In this document: positions 27,485 to 35,124 of the stretch, one piece after another | Position numbering within the stretch: position 1 is the first letter of the stretch | Layout: each line of letters opens with the position of its first letter | DNA from: Streptomyces sp. NBC_01317 | GTDB taxonomy: Bacteria > Actinomycetota > Actinomycetes > Streptomycetales > Streptomycetaceae | DNA length: 64,000 bases | NCBI RefSeq assembly: GCF_035961655.1 | Contig: NZ_CP108393.1 | Location: 3,021,501 to 3,085,500, forward strand | Direction: 5' to 3' | The notes under the pieces: model-generated | Told to the model about the DNA's origin: nothing | What the model saw: only the letters and a program-made list of their open reading frames with translations | Database searches by the model: none | Made by a program: the position numbers and the translations under genes

Positions 27485-28246
27485 TCAGGTTCCGTAGCGG
27501 CGGTGACGCGCCGCGTAATCGCGCAGGGCGCGGAGAAAGTCGACTTTACGGAAGGCCGGCCAGAAGACTTCGCAGAAGTAGTACTCCGAATGGGCGCTCT
27601 GCCAGAGCATGAAGCCGGAGAGCCGCTGTTCTCCGCTGGTGCGGATGACCAGATCGGGGTCGGGCTGGCCGCGCGTGTAGAGGTGCGAGGAGATCAGGTC
27701 GGTGTCGACGATCTCGGCGAGCTCCTCGAAGGAGGTGCCCTTGCTCGCGTGGTCGAGGAGCAGGGAGCGGACCGCGTCCGCGATCTCCTGGCGGCCGCCG
27801 TAACCCACGGCGACGTTGACGAGTATTCCCTTGTTGCCGAGGGTGGCCTGCTCGGCCTCCTTGAGGACGGTCTGGGTACGGGCGGGCAGCAGGTCGAGCG
27901 TGCCCACGTGGTGCACCTGCCACCGGCCGTCGGCGGCCAGCTGGCGGACCGTGTTCTCGATGATGCCGAGGAGGGGGACCAGCTCGTCCTCGGGGCGGTC
28001 GAAGTTGTCCGTGGAGAGCATCCAGAGGGTGACGACCTGGACGTCGGTCTCGGAGCACCAGCCGAGCAGTTCGAGGATCTTGCTGGCGCCCGCCTGGTGT
28101 CCTTGCTCGGCCGTACCGCCGGACGCCTTCGCCCAGCGACGGTTGCCGTCCAGGATGACGCCGATGTGCTTGGGCACCTGGTCGTGGTCGAGACGGCCTT
28201 CCACCCGGCGTGCGTAGAGCCTGTACACCAGGTCGCGCAGGTTCAC
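27485..28246 (-). CDS. uppS: cis-Prenyltransferase (undecaprenyl diphosphate synthase family)
   Basis: This cytoplasmic enzyme condenses isopentenyl diphosphate in cis to make the polyprenyl carrier for cell-wall synthesis, or a shorter Z-prenyl precursor. The 253-residue protein has HIGVILDGNRRWAKASGG with the catalytic aspartate, TLWMLSTDNFDRP, VAVGYGGRQEIADAV, and the C-terminal LVIRTSGEQRLSGFMLWQSAHSEYYFCEVFWP. GTG 28246 is chosen because GAGAGG lies eight bases upstream; GTG 28255 overlaps that site. Chain length cannot be judged by eye, and actinobacteria usually carry more than one such gene. Confidence 0.9.
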   Translation of the reverse strand: MNLRDLVYRLYARRVEGRLDHDQVPKHIGVILDGNRRWAKASGGTAEQGHQAGASKILELLGWCSETDVQVVTLWMLSTDNFDRPEDELVPLLGIIENTVRQLAADGRWQVHHVGTLDLLPARTQTVLKEAEQATLGNKGILVNVAVGYGGRQEIADAVRSLLLDHASKGTSFEELAEIVDTDLISSHLYTRGQPDPDLVIRTSGEQRLSGFMLWQSAHSEYYFCEVFWPAFRKVDFLRALRDYAARHRRYGT

Positions 28247-28403
28247 TGAGTCCACCTCTCGATTCCGTGGGGACCGGCGCGTCCACTAAGTCCACTGACG
28301 GGATCCTGGGGCCGGCCCAGGGACCCCGAAGCCGTCACAGTACTGCGCGGGCACCACGCGCACCCAACCCGCTCTGTCACAAGTCCGTGATAAGGAAGTA
28401 TGT

Positions 28404-29441
28404 GTGACTGATTTTCCTTCTTACCCCGCAGCCGACGACCGGTACGACTCGATGGAGTACCGGCGCAGCGGTCGCAGCGGCCTCAAACTGCCCGCGATCT
28501 CGCTCGGCCTCTGGCACAACTTCGGTGACGACTACGCATTGGAGGCACAGCGCTCGATTCTGCGCCGTGCCTTCGACCTGGGCGTCACGCACTTCGACCT
28601 GGCGAACAACTACGGTCCACCGCCCGGGTCGGCCGAGCTGAACTTCGGCAAGATCTTCGGGCAGGATTTCAAGGCCTACCGGGACGAGCTGGTTCTCTCG
28701 ACCAAAGCCGGCTACCTGATGCACCCGGGTCCTTACGGCGAGTGGGGTTCCCGTAAGTACCTGCTGTCGTCGCTCGACGCGTCCCTGGCGCGGATGGGCG
28801 TCGACTACGTCGACATCTTCTACTCGCACCGCCCGGACCCGAACACTCCTCTTGAGGAGACGATGGGCGCGCTGGCGTCGGCCGTGCAGCAGGGCAAGGC
28901 GCTGTACGTGGGGGTCTCGTCGTACAAGGCGGCGGAGACCGCGGAGGCGGCCCGCATCCTCAAGGAGATGGGTGTCCCGGCGCTCATCCACCAGCCGTCG
29001 TACTCGATGATAAATCGCTGGATCGAGGACGACGGGCTCCTCGACGTCCTGGAGCAGGCGGGGATGGGCTGCATCTCGTTCGTCCCGCTGGCCCAGGGCC
29101 TGCTGACGAACAAGTACCTCAAGGGGATCCCGGAGGGGTCGCGGGCGACCCAGGGCAAGTCCCTGGACCCGCACCTGCTGTCGGACGAGGTCGTCCGGCG
29201 CCTGAACGGGCTGAACGACATCGCGGGGCGGCGCGGTCAGTCGCTGGCGCAGCTGGCGCTGAACTGGGTGCTGCGTGACCCGCGGATGACGTCGGCGCTG
29301 ATCGGCGCCTCCAGCGTGAAGCAGCTGGACGAGAACGTGGCCGCGCTGTCGGCGGCGCCGCTGTCCGAGGACGAGCTGGCGGAGATCGACAGCTTCGCGG
29401 TGGACACCGAGGGCACGAACATCTGGGCCGGGCGGAACTGA
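28404..29441 (+). CDS. Aldo/keto reductase, YghZ-like
   Basis: This 345-residue NADPH-dependent reductase is of the AKR superfamily, close to the L-glyceraldehyde 3-phosphate reductase group by overall pattern. It shows MEYRRSGRSGLKLPAISLGLWHNFGDD, the catalytic FDLANNYGPPPGSAE with aspartate and tyrosine, the lysine in VLSTKAGYLM, and the histidine in DIFYSHRPDPNTPLEETMGAL. The cofactor region SALIGASSVKQLDENVAAL ends the barrel. The GTG start has AAGGAAG upstream. It is divergent from the prenyltransferase gene, with 157 bp between the starts. The natural substrate is uncertain. Confidence 0.9.
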   Translation: MTDFPSYPAADDRYDSMEYRRSGRSGLKLPAISLGLWHNFGDDYALEAQRSILRRAFDLGVTHFDLANNYGPPPGSAELNFGKIFGQDFKAYRDELVLSTKAGYLMHPGPYGEWGSRKYLLSSLDASLARMGVDYVDIFYSHRPDPNTPLEETMGALASAVQQGKALYVGVSSYKAAETAEAARILKEMGVPALIHQPSYSMINRWIEDDGLLDVLEQAGMGCISFVPLAQGLLTNKYLKGIPEGSRATQGKSLDPHLLSDEVVRRLNGLNDIAGRRGQSLAQLALNWVLRDPRMTSALIGASSVKQLDENVAALSAAPLSEDELAEIDSFAVDTEGTNIWAGRN

Positions 29442-29765
29442 CGCTCCGGCGCCGTGCCCGGGGCTCGCCCCGGACATGAAAAAACGGGCCGGTCCGTGGG
29501 GGGGGATACGGACCGGCCCGAGGGGGGGGAGTTCCACCATAACCCTTCGTAAGTGTTGGTGCGCCCCTTGATGCGCCCCGAAGGGCCCGGGTTGGCGTGC
29601 GGACAGCGGTTCGACCCCTTGCGGGGCCCGGGATTCCGGGCTTTTTCGCGCTACGGCCCCGGGGAAATGGCGAGAACTCGCCACGCTTCGTCGTCACTCT
29701 CAGGAGCGAAGGGGTGACGGCGCGGACTTGACGCGGGGGTGGGGCGGGCCCGGGGCCCGGTGCGC
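29442..29765. other. Convergent gap with terminator, no gene
   Basis: Apart from the terminator at 29485-29520, this 324-bp gap between two convergent genes shows G-runs and GC-rich unique sequence and no gene or repeat of note. Confidence 0.6.
29479..29520 (-). terminator. Strong intrinsic terminator, AKR/methyltransferase
   Basis: CGGGCCGGTCCGT and ACGGACCGGCCCG form a perfect 13-bp stem. Six As flank the 5' side, which are Ts after the stem on the minus strand, so it is best oriented to stop the methyltransferase transcript. It should also stop the aldo/keto reductase transcript. Confidence 0.85.
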
Positions 29766-30551
29766 TTACGCGGGCTTGACGGCCTCGATCAGGAAGCGTG
29801 TTGTCGTCGCCACGAAGGGGCCGTCCGAGGCGATACGGCGGTGCAGCTCCAGGAGCCGGTCCCGGTACTGCTCGACCGTGAAGCCAGGGACCATCCAGAT
29901 CACCTTGCGCAGGAAGTAGACGACGGCGCCGATGTCGCGGAACTCGGTGCGCAGGGCGGCCGTCCGCAGATCGACGATGTCGAGTCCGGCGGCTTCGGCC
30001 TCCTTGGCCGCGCGGTCGGGGTCGCGGCCGGAGCGGATCTCGGGCGGCATCGGGCCGAGGAAGTACTCGACCAGTTCGAAGACGCTGGCCGGGCCGACCT
30101 CCTGGGAGAGGTACGTGCCGCCGGGTCGCAGCACCCGGGCGATCTCGTCCCACCAGGCCCGCACGGGGTGGCGGCTGACCACCAGGTCGAAGGCTCCGTC
30201 GGCGAACGGCAGCGGGGGCTCGTCCGGGTCGGCGACGAGCGCGACGCCGAGGGGGTGGAGCAGGACGGTGGCGCGGGCGATGTTGGGGGGCCAGGACTCG
30301 GTGGCGACGGTGAGCGAGGGCCGCTCGCGGCCGGCCGCGAGGGCCTCGGCCAGGACTTCGCCTCCGCCGGTCTGGAGGTCGAGGGCGGCGGTGGCGCGGG
30401 ACAGCCGCTCGGCCAGCAGACGCGCGTAGCCCCAGTCGGGGCGTTCCTCGGTGGCCCGGCCGTCGAGCCAGGAGAAGTCCCAGCCGTCCACGGACGCGGC
30501 TTCGGCCTCCGCGATCAGTTCTTCGAAGGTACGGGCACCGGTGTCAGACAT
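29766..30551 (-). CDS. Class I SAM-dependent methyltransferase
   Basis: This 261-residue cytoplasmic protein has a Rossmann methyltransferase core. Motif I is ALDLQTGGGEVLAEAL, the acidic strand end is TVATESWPPN, motif IV is FADGAFDLVVSRHPVRAWWDEI, and motif V is ARVLRPGGTYLSQEVGP. A C-terminal region (FLRKVIWMVPGFTVEQYRDRLLELH) follows. This layout is common among actinobacterial methyltransferases acting on small molecules. The substrate is unknown. It is a single gene with its own terminator. Confidence 0.85.
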   Translation of the reverse strand: MSDTGARTFEELIAEAEAASVDGWDFSWLDGRATEERPDWGYARLLAERLSRATAALDLQTGGGEVLAEALAAGRERPSLTVATESWPPNIARATVLLHPLGVALVADPDEPPLPFADGAFDLVVSRHPVRAWWDEIARVLRPGGTYLSQEVGPASVFELVEYFLGPMPPEIRSGRDPDRAAKEAEAAGLDIVDLRTAALRTEFRDIGAVVYFLRKVIWMVPGFTVEQYRDRLLELHRRIASDGPFVATTTRFLIEAVKPA

Positions 30552-30638
30552 GAGGAGATCGTGGCATCGGGACGGCGAGTTGGCGACTGTTTTCGCGGGC
30601 CGTCCGGCGTTTCACAGGTTTTCACCGGGATTCAGGTC

Positions 30639-31397
30639 CTAGCGGGTCGTCAGGCCTCCGGCGAGCAGGCCGAGGAATGTTCCGGCGATCATGAACGGGC
30701 CGAAGGGGAGCGTGATGCCACGGGTCGTCCGGCGGCGGAGCATCAGGGCGGAGCCGTACAGCGAGAACAGCAGGAAGCCGGCGAAGGCGCCGGCGAAGAG
30801 CACGCCCCAGCCGTACCAGCCGAGGGCGACCCCGAGGACGAGGGCGAGTTTGACGTCGCCGAAGCCGAGGCCGTTCGGGTTGACCAGGAAGAGGGCGAAG
30901 TAGCAGGCGCCGAGGGCGAGTCCGCCGAGGAGGGAGGTCGTCCACGAGCCACCGTCCGGGCCGTCCTCGCCGGGGAGCAGCGCGACGACGCCGAGCAGCG
31001 CGGCGGTGGCGGCGGCCAGCGGGAGGGTCAGGACGTCGGGGAGGCGGCGGACGGCACCGTCCACGCGGGCGAGGAGGGCGGCGAAGGGCGCGAGGAGGAG
31101 CCAGACGGCGAGCGCGGGGCGGGGGCCGGTGGCGGCGGCGAGGGCGGCGCAGGAGAGGGCGGTGAGGAGGGGGAGGAGGAGGGAGGGGGCGTAGGGGATG
31201 CTGCCGGTCGCGTGGCAGGGGGCGCATCGTGGGGCGCCGAGCCAGCCCCCGGCCCGGCCGGTGATCGGGTGTCCGGCCGGGCAGTCGGCCCGCCAGGCGT
31301 CCTCCGGCTCGACCGAGAGCCGGTACGCGGCGCGCGGCACGAGCAGCCCGGTGGCGGCGCCCCAGAGGGCGGCGACGGCGATCAGCGTGGCGTACAC
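30639..31397 (-). CDS. Prepilin peptidase, A24 family (TadV-like)
   Basis: This 252-residue polytopic membrane aspartic protease cleaves the leader of Flp-type pilins. The two catalytic aspartates lie in ARVDGAVRRLPDVLTLP and in the signature GLGFGDVKLALVLG. The N-terminal cytosolic loop has a CxxC (APRCAPCHATG), and a DCPAGHP motif lies before it, like the zinc-binding loop of larger prepilin peptidases. GTG 31397 is the start, with only a weak ribosome-binding site. It lies about 550 bp beyond the OmpA-like gene of the Tad locus, on the same strand, with the DUF192 gene in between on the other strand. Confidence 0.88.
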   Translation of the reverse strand: MYATLIAVAALWGAATGLLVPRAAYRLSVEPEDAWRADCPAGHPITGRAGGWLGAPRCAPCHATGSIPYAPSLLLPLLTALSCAALAAATGPRPALAVWLLLAPFAALLARVDGAVRRLPDVLTLPLAAATAALLGVVALLPGEDGPDGGSWTTSLLGGLALGACYFALFLVNPNGLGFGDVKLALVLGVALGWYGWGVLFAGAFAGFLLFSLYGSALMLRRRTTRGITLPFGPFMIAGTFLGLLAGGLTTR

Positions 31398-31438
31398 GTC
31401 ACCGACTCTAGGACGCGGCTCGGGTCTACGGTCGGGGC

Positions 31439-31825
31439 ATGGCGAACTGGCGGGACGGCAGAGGGACGTTGACGGTCGGGGCCGGGGCGGGGAGCGAGGC
31501 GGAGGTGGCGGAGGAGGCGGAGGTGGATCTGGAGATCGCCGCGTCGTACGGGGCGAGGCGGCGCGGGCTGCTGGGGCGGGACGGGATCGACGGCGCGTTG
31601 CTGATCACCCCGTGCGGCAGCGTGCACACGTTCCGGATGCGCTTCGCGATCGATGTGGCGTACCTGGACAGGGAGTTGACGGTCCTCGACGTCCACACCC
31701 TGAGACCGGGCCGCCTGCCGCTGCCCCGGTGGCGGGCCCGCCATGTGCTGGAGGCGGAGGCGGGGGCGATGGCGGGGTGGGGGCTGCGCGTGGGGACGCG
31801 GGTGGGGGTGCGGGCGGCGGGATAG
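31439..31825 (+). CDS. DUF192 family protein
   Basis: This 128-residue protein has the DUF192 fold: EIAASYGARRRGLLGRDGIDGALLITPCGSVHTFRMRFAIDVAYLDRELTVLDVHTLRPGRLPLPRWRARHVLEAEAGA. Function is unknown; no signal peptide is seen. It is often found near Tad/prepilin-peptidase genes (from memory). It is divergent from the peptidase, with 41 bp between the starts, and is followed by a strong terminator. Confidence 0.8.
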   Translation: MANWRDGRGTLTVGAGAGSEAEVAEEAEVDLEIAASYGARRRGLLGRDGIDGALLITPCGSVHTFRMRFAIDVAYLDRELTVLDVHTLRPGRLPLPRWRARHVLEAEAGAMAGWGLRVGTRVGVRAAG

Positions 31826-31867
31826 CGGAACCCCGCCCCGGGGTTGGTGGCTCGGGGCGGGGTTCCG
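31826..31867. terminator. Terminator after the DUF192 gene
   Basis: CGGAACCCCGCCCC and GGGGCGGGGTTCCG form a perfect 14-bp stem immediately after the stop codon. It lies between convergent genes and can act both ways. Confidence 0.85.
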
Positions 31868-31878
31868 TGCTGGTGCTG

Positions 31879-31926
31879 GTGCTGGTGGCGGTGCTGGTGG
31901 CGGTGCTGGTGGCGGTGCCGGTGGCG
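31879..31926. repeat. 12-bp tandem repeat, 4 copies
   Basis: GTGCTGGTGGCG is repeated three times perfectly, and a fourth copy has one change (GTGCCGGTGGCG). It lies in the non-coding gap just beyond the stop of the OmpA-like gene. Confidence 0.8.
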
Positions 31927-31951
31927 GGACCGATGCCGGCACCCGCACCGG

Positions 31952-32626
31952 TCAGTCGTTGCGGGGGAAGGAGACCTCCACGCGGCGGTTCTTCTTGCGG
32001 CCTTCCTCCGTGCCGTTGTCCGCGATCGGGTAGTCCTCGCCGTAGCCACGGATCTCGTACGTGATGCCGGCGGAGGCCAACTCCGTGTCCAGGACGCCGT
32101 GCACCGCCTCGGCGCGCTGCTTGGAGAGCACGTCGCCGTGTGCGGACGAACCGAGGTTGTCCGTGAAGCCGAAGACGCGCACCTTGGTGGAACCCTGCTG
32201 CTTGATCTCGTCGGCGATGGCGGCGATGCGGGAGGTGGCGGCGGGGGACAGCTTGGCGCTGTCCTTGCCGAAGAGGACTTCGGCCTGGAGGGCGAACTTG
32301 ACGTTCTCGTTGGTGTCTTCGCGGCGTTCCTCGCCGCCCTCGGTCTCGACGATGGAGATGATGTCGAGGACCTTGGCGGGCGCGAGGGTGGCGCCGTCGC
32401 GCAGCTTGAGTCCGGGGGCGCCTCCGTCGACCTCGGGCGGCGGGGAGGTCGACCCGGTCCCGGGCGGAACGCTGGGCCCGTCATCGGCGCGCGCGCCGGC
32501 GGCGAGGGTGAACTGCATGCCGGCGAGGAGGACCACGGCGGCGAGGGTGGCGGTCAGGGGGCGGGGGGTGCGTGCGTAGGGCGTGGGAGCGTGCCCGCTG
32601 CGTGCGCGGGGCAGGGGGGCACGCAT
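31952..32626 (-). CDS. OmpA-like peptidoglycan-binding protein
   Basis: This exported protein of 224 residues has a basic N-terminus and hydrophobic stretch at about residues 24-45 (LTATLAAVVLLAGMQFTLAAGARA) with a likely signal-peptidase site. The C-terminal OmpA domain (about 105-220) has EVLFGKDSAKLSPAA, VFGFTDNLGSSAHGDVLSKQRAEAV and NGTEEGRKKNRRVEVSF, including the aspartate and arginine that bind diaminopimelate. It probably anchors the pilus machinery to the wall. Its start shares one base with the stop of the lipoprotein gene upstream (TGATG), and no separate ribosome-binding site is seen. Confidence 0.88.
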   Translation of the reverse strand: MRAPLPRARSGHAPTPYARTPRPLTATLAAVVLLAGMQFTLAAGARADDGPSVPPGTGSTSPPPEVDGGAPGLKLRDGATLAPAKVLDIISIVETEGGEERREDTNENVKFALQAEVLFGKDSAKLSPAATSRIAAIADEIKQQGSTKVRVFGFTDNLGSSAHGDVLSKQRAEAVHGVLDTELASAGITYEIRGYGEDYPIADNGTEEGRKKNRRVEVSFPRND

Positions 32627-33219
32627 CAGGAGATCGCAATCGTCGCGGTGGGCATCGTCGGTACCTGGATGTCCACCTGGCTCGTGGAGTCGGGCGGTGC
32701 CGGGAACTGGGCGTAGAAGCTCTTACTGGCACCCCCGTCCACGCGGCTGATCCCCGTGGTGGTGAGAGGCGACCCGTCGGTGTCACGCAGCACGTAGTAA
32801 CGCTTCTTCTCGGCCTTGTCCACCAGGGTGATCCCGCCCAGCGACCTCCCGGCCCGCTGGATCTGGGGCTCCTGCCCACTCCATTCGATGGGCGCGCCCT
32901 CGTTCTGGTTACTCATGTTCTTGATCGTCCCGGTGACTGTCAGGAAGCCACCGTCGTCACGCTCCGCCGTGTGGACGATGATCTGGAAACCGTTGCTGCC
33001 GTTGATGGTCGCGAGAGTGGTGCTGGTGTCCGGCACCGTGGTGCCTTCGTCCTCCGCCGACGGAGTCTCCTTGACCGGAGCGGACGACGACGCCGTACTG
33101 CCGCTCCCCGACTTCCCGTCCTCACCACCACCGCAGGCGGTCAAGGAAACGGTCAGGGCCACGGCCGCGACGGCGGATCCCGCAGCCGCGCGCGCCCTCG
33201 CTCCACGCCACATATTCAT
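32626..33219 (-). CDS. Lipoprotein of the Tad locus
   Basis: This 197-residue exported lipoprotein has a signal ending in VSLTACGGGEDG, where the cysteine at about position 29 is lipidated. A Ser/Thr-rich linker and a beta-rich domain (QIIVHTAERDDGGFLTVTGTIKNMSNQ to QVDIQVPTMPTATI) follow. No enzyme motif is visible. The ATG has AAGGAA upstream. It is translationally coupled to the OmpA-like gene, so the pair probably forms an envelope subcomplex of the Tad system. Confidence 0.8.
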   Translation of the reverse strand: MNMWRGARARAAAGSAVAAVALTVSLTACGGGEDGKSGSGSTASSSAPVKETPSAEDEGTTVPDTSTTLATINGSNGFQIIVHTAERDDGGFLTVTGTIKNMSNQNEGAPIEWSGQEPQIQRAGRSLGGITLVDKAEKKRYYVLRDTDGSPLTTTGISRVDGGASKSFYAQFPAPPDSTSQVDIQVPTMPTATIAIS

Positions 33220-33248
33220 GAGTGCCGTTCCTTTGCGTTCGCTCGCGG

Positions 33249-33914
33249 TCAGTCCTGGGCCAGTCGCACGGAGAATAGATCAGCCATGTCCGGGAGGAGG
33301 TTCAAATCCTCAGGATCAATGGTCCACTTGTCGTCGTCGCATTGGAGTGCGCCCGGTGACACGGGCTCGGGATCGCCTTCCTCACCCGGCTCGTCCGGCG
33401 GGGGCGCGTCGTCCGGCGGCGTCGTGCCGTCCTGGGCGGGCACAAAGGCGCACCGGGGCTCGACAACGGCCGTGGCATGCGCCTTGGCGTGCTGGTTCTC
33501 GGTCCCTGGGAGGATGCTCTCGCCCATCGACTCCTGGGTCACGACATGGACGGTGAAACCCCATCGGCCACCTGAGGCCCAGCCACATCCCCCACCGTCG
33601 ATGTCGGCACCGTTCTGTCCGGCGAAGTAGGCCGCTTCCGCGCAGCCGTTGAAGGTCCCCAAGGGATTGCCGTTGAAAATGTCGTCCAGATAATCGGGGT
33701 CCAGGAGATGCGGCAGGAGATCCGTCTCGAACTCGTCCCTGGACTTCTGGGCCGCTGCCAACGCGGCGGCGTCGGCGGCCGATTGGGCACCGTTGCGCGT
33801 GGCCCCGGCCTGACCGACGGCAAAAAGCGCGAGCGCGAGAAAGAGCAGGCCCACCACCATCATGATGTAAAGGGGAGCGGCCTGCCCCGCCTCGCCGGAA
33901 CCGCGACGGCTCAT
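33249..33914 (-). CDS. TadG-like pilus-assembly protein
   Basis: This 221-residue protein begins MSRRGSGEAGQAAPLYIMMVVGLLFLALALFAVGQAGATRNGAQSAADAAALAAAQ, the typical start of putative Flp pilus-assembly TadE/G proteins: a short basic leader, one membrane helix, and an alanine-rich segment after it. The remainder is extracytoplasmic with four cysteines and an acidic Pro-rich tail. The start overlaps the Flp-like stop by one base (TGATG). Its role is probably as a minor pseudopilin or envelope component. Confidence 0.82.
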   Translation of the reverse strand: MSRRGSGEAGQAAPLYIMMVVGLLFLALALFAVGQAGATRNGAQSAADAAALAAAQKSRDEFETDLLPHLLDPDYLDDIFNGNPLGTFNGCAEAAYFAGQNGADIDGGGCGWASGGRWGFTVHVVTQESMGESILPGTENQHAKAHATAVVEPRCAFVPAQDGTTPPDDAPPPDEPGEEGDPEPVSPGALQCDDDKWTIDPEDLNLLPDMADLFSVRLAQD

Positions 33915-34147
33915 CAGTTGCCGAGGATCTCTGCAACCTTGTCGGAGAGACCGGCCGCGATGTCCGCGGCGACGCCGGAGCTGACCAGCGCCGCGATGAT
34001 CAGCGCCACCAGCACGATCACCCCGACATACTCCACCGCGCCCTGGCCTTTGTCGCCGCGCCGCTTCATCGCGGTGATCGCCGTGTTCGTCCAGGTGCCG
34101 ACGTAGTGTTTTGTCGCGGTGGCGGCCTTCAGCGGGATGTTCGACAT
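33914..34147 (-). CDS. Flp-like pilin
   Basis: This 77-residue small protein has a 35-residue leader and then KGQGAVEYVGVIVLVALIIAALVSSGV. The pattern G, A-V-E-Y followed by a hydrophobic stretch matches Flp prepilins, so cleavage is expected after the glycine, with the glutamate at mature position +3. GGAGGGG precedes the ATG. The C-terminal part is short (AADIAAGLSDKVAEILGN). It would be the major pilin of the Tad locus. Its leader is longer than usual for Flp. Confidence 0.82.
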   Translation of the reverse strand: MSNIPLKAATATKHYVGTWTNTAITAMKRRGDKGQGAVEYVGVIVLVALIIAALVSSGVAADIAAGLSDKVAEILGN

Positions 34148-34357
34148 GGCGTTCCCCTCCGGTGTCGGCCGGCCGACTGCCGGCCGGCTCGTGCGCTTCC
34201 TGTGCGTCGCGCGCGCTACCGGCTTCCTCCCGGCCGGTCTCACGCGTGACATGAGAAACGTACGCCGGGCCAGCCCCTCTCGCCATGGGTCCTTGGGCCC
34301 AACGCCGGGCCCAGCAAGGGGTGGCGGGGGCTTTCGTTCCGATCGGGACGGTGTCGG

Positions 34358-35122
34358 TCATGACTCCCCGGCCTTTCCGGGTCTTCCCGGCGCGACCCCG
34401 TGCCACCGGTCGATCGCCTCACCGCGGTTGCGCGCGTTCAGCTTGGCGAAGATGCGGTTGATGTGATTCTTCACCGTCTTCTGGCTGATGAAGCACGCCG
34501 CGGCGATTTGCTGATTGGTCATTCCCGACGCGATCAACCCCATGATCTCCCCCTCCCGCCGACTCAACTCCTCGCACGGAACAGCGGGTGACAACTGGCG
34601 CCCCCCGGAAGAATGTCCCACATTCGATTGCGTATGCAAAGAGTGTTGCGTGAATTGCCGAACATTCGCCAGCAGCGCACCCGCCGCCGAGTGGCTGAAA
34701 TGCGCCCGTCCCGCCCTGATGTCCCCCACCGCCCGCACCAGTTGGTCCGCCGTGAACTCGCCATGCACGAGATACCCGCCCGCGCCGCGCCTGAGCGCCT
34801 CGTACACGATCTCGTTCTCGCGGCTGTACGTCAGCATCAGGACGGGGGCCAGCGGCACCAGGCGGGGCAGGGCGGCGAGGCCGTCCACGCCCGGCATCCG
34901 TACGTCCAGCAGGATGACGTCGGGGCGGTGGCGTACGGCCTGGTCGTAGGCCTCCCGGCCGTCCGAGGCCTCCGCGACCACCTCTATGTCGTCGCGCCCC
35001 GACAGCAGGACCGCCAGGCCCGCCCGTACCACCGGGTTGTCGTCCGCGACCACGATGCGGAGCGGGCGGGACGGCTCCGGCTCCTCCGCCGGATGTGTCG
35101 TTCTCTGGTGGTCCGCCGGCAT
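34358..35122 (-). CDS. NarL/LuxR-type response regulator
   Basis: This 254-residue two-component regulator has a receiver domain at about residues 20-135 with acidic pair VVADDNP, phospho-acceptor aspartate in VILLDVRMPG (about D73) and threonine in LMLTYSRE. The conserved lysine position (GYLLK in most) reads GYLVH, so lysine is replaced by histidine. The LuxR-type helix-turn-helix is at about 190-250 (LSRREGEIMGLIASGMTNQQIAAACFISQKTVKNHINRIFAKL). It starts two bases after the histidine kinase stop. It sits inside the Tad locus and probably controls it. Confidence 0.9.
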   Translation of the reverse strand: MPADHQRTTHPAEEPEPSRPLRIVVADDNPVVRAGLAVLLSGRDDIEVVAEASDGREAYDQAVRHRPDVILLDVRMPGVDGLAALPRLVPLAPVLMLTYSRENEIVYEALRRGAGGYLVHGEFTADQLVRAVGDIRAGRAHFSHSAAGALLANVRQFTQHSLHTQSNVGHSSGGRQLSPAVPCEELSRREGEIMGLIASGMTNQQIAAACFISQKTVKNHINRIFAKLNARNRGEAIDRWHGVAPGRPGKAGES

Positions 35123-35124
35123 CC

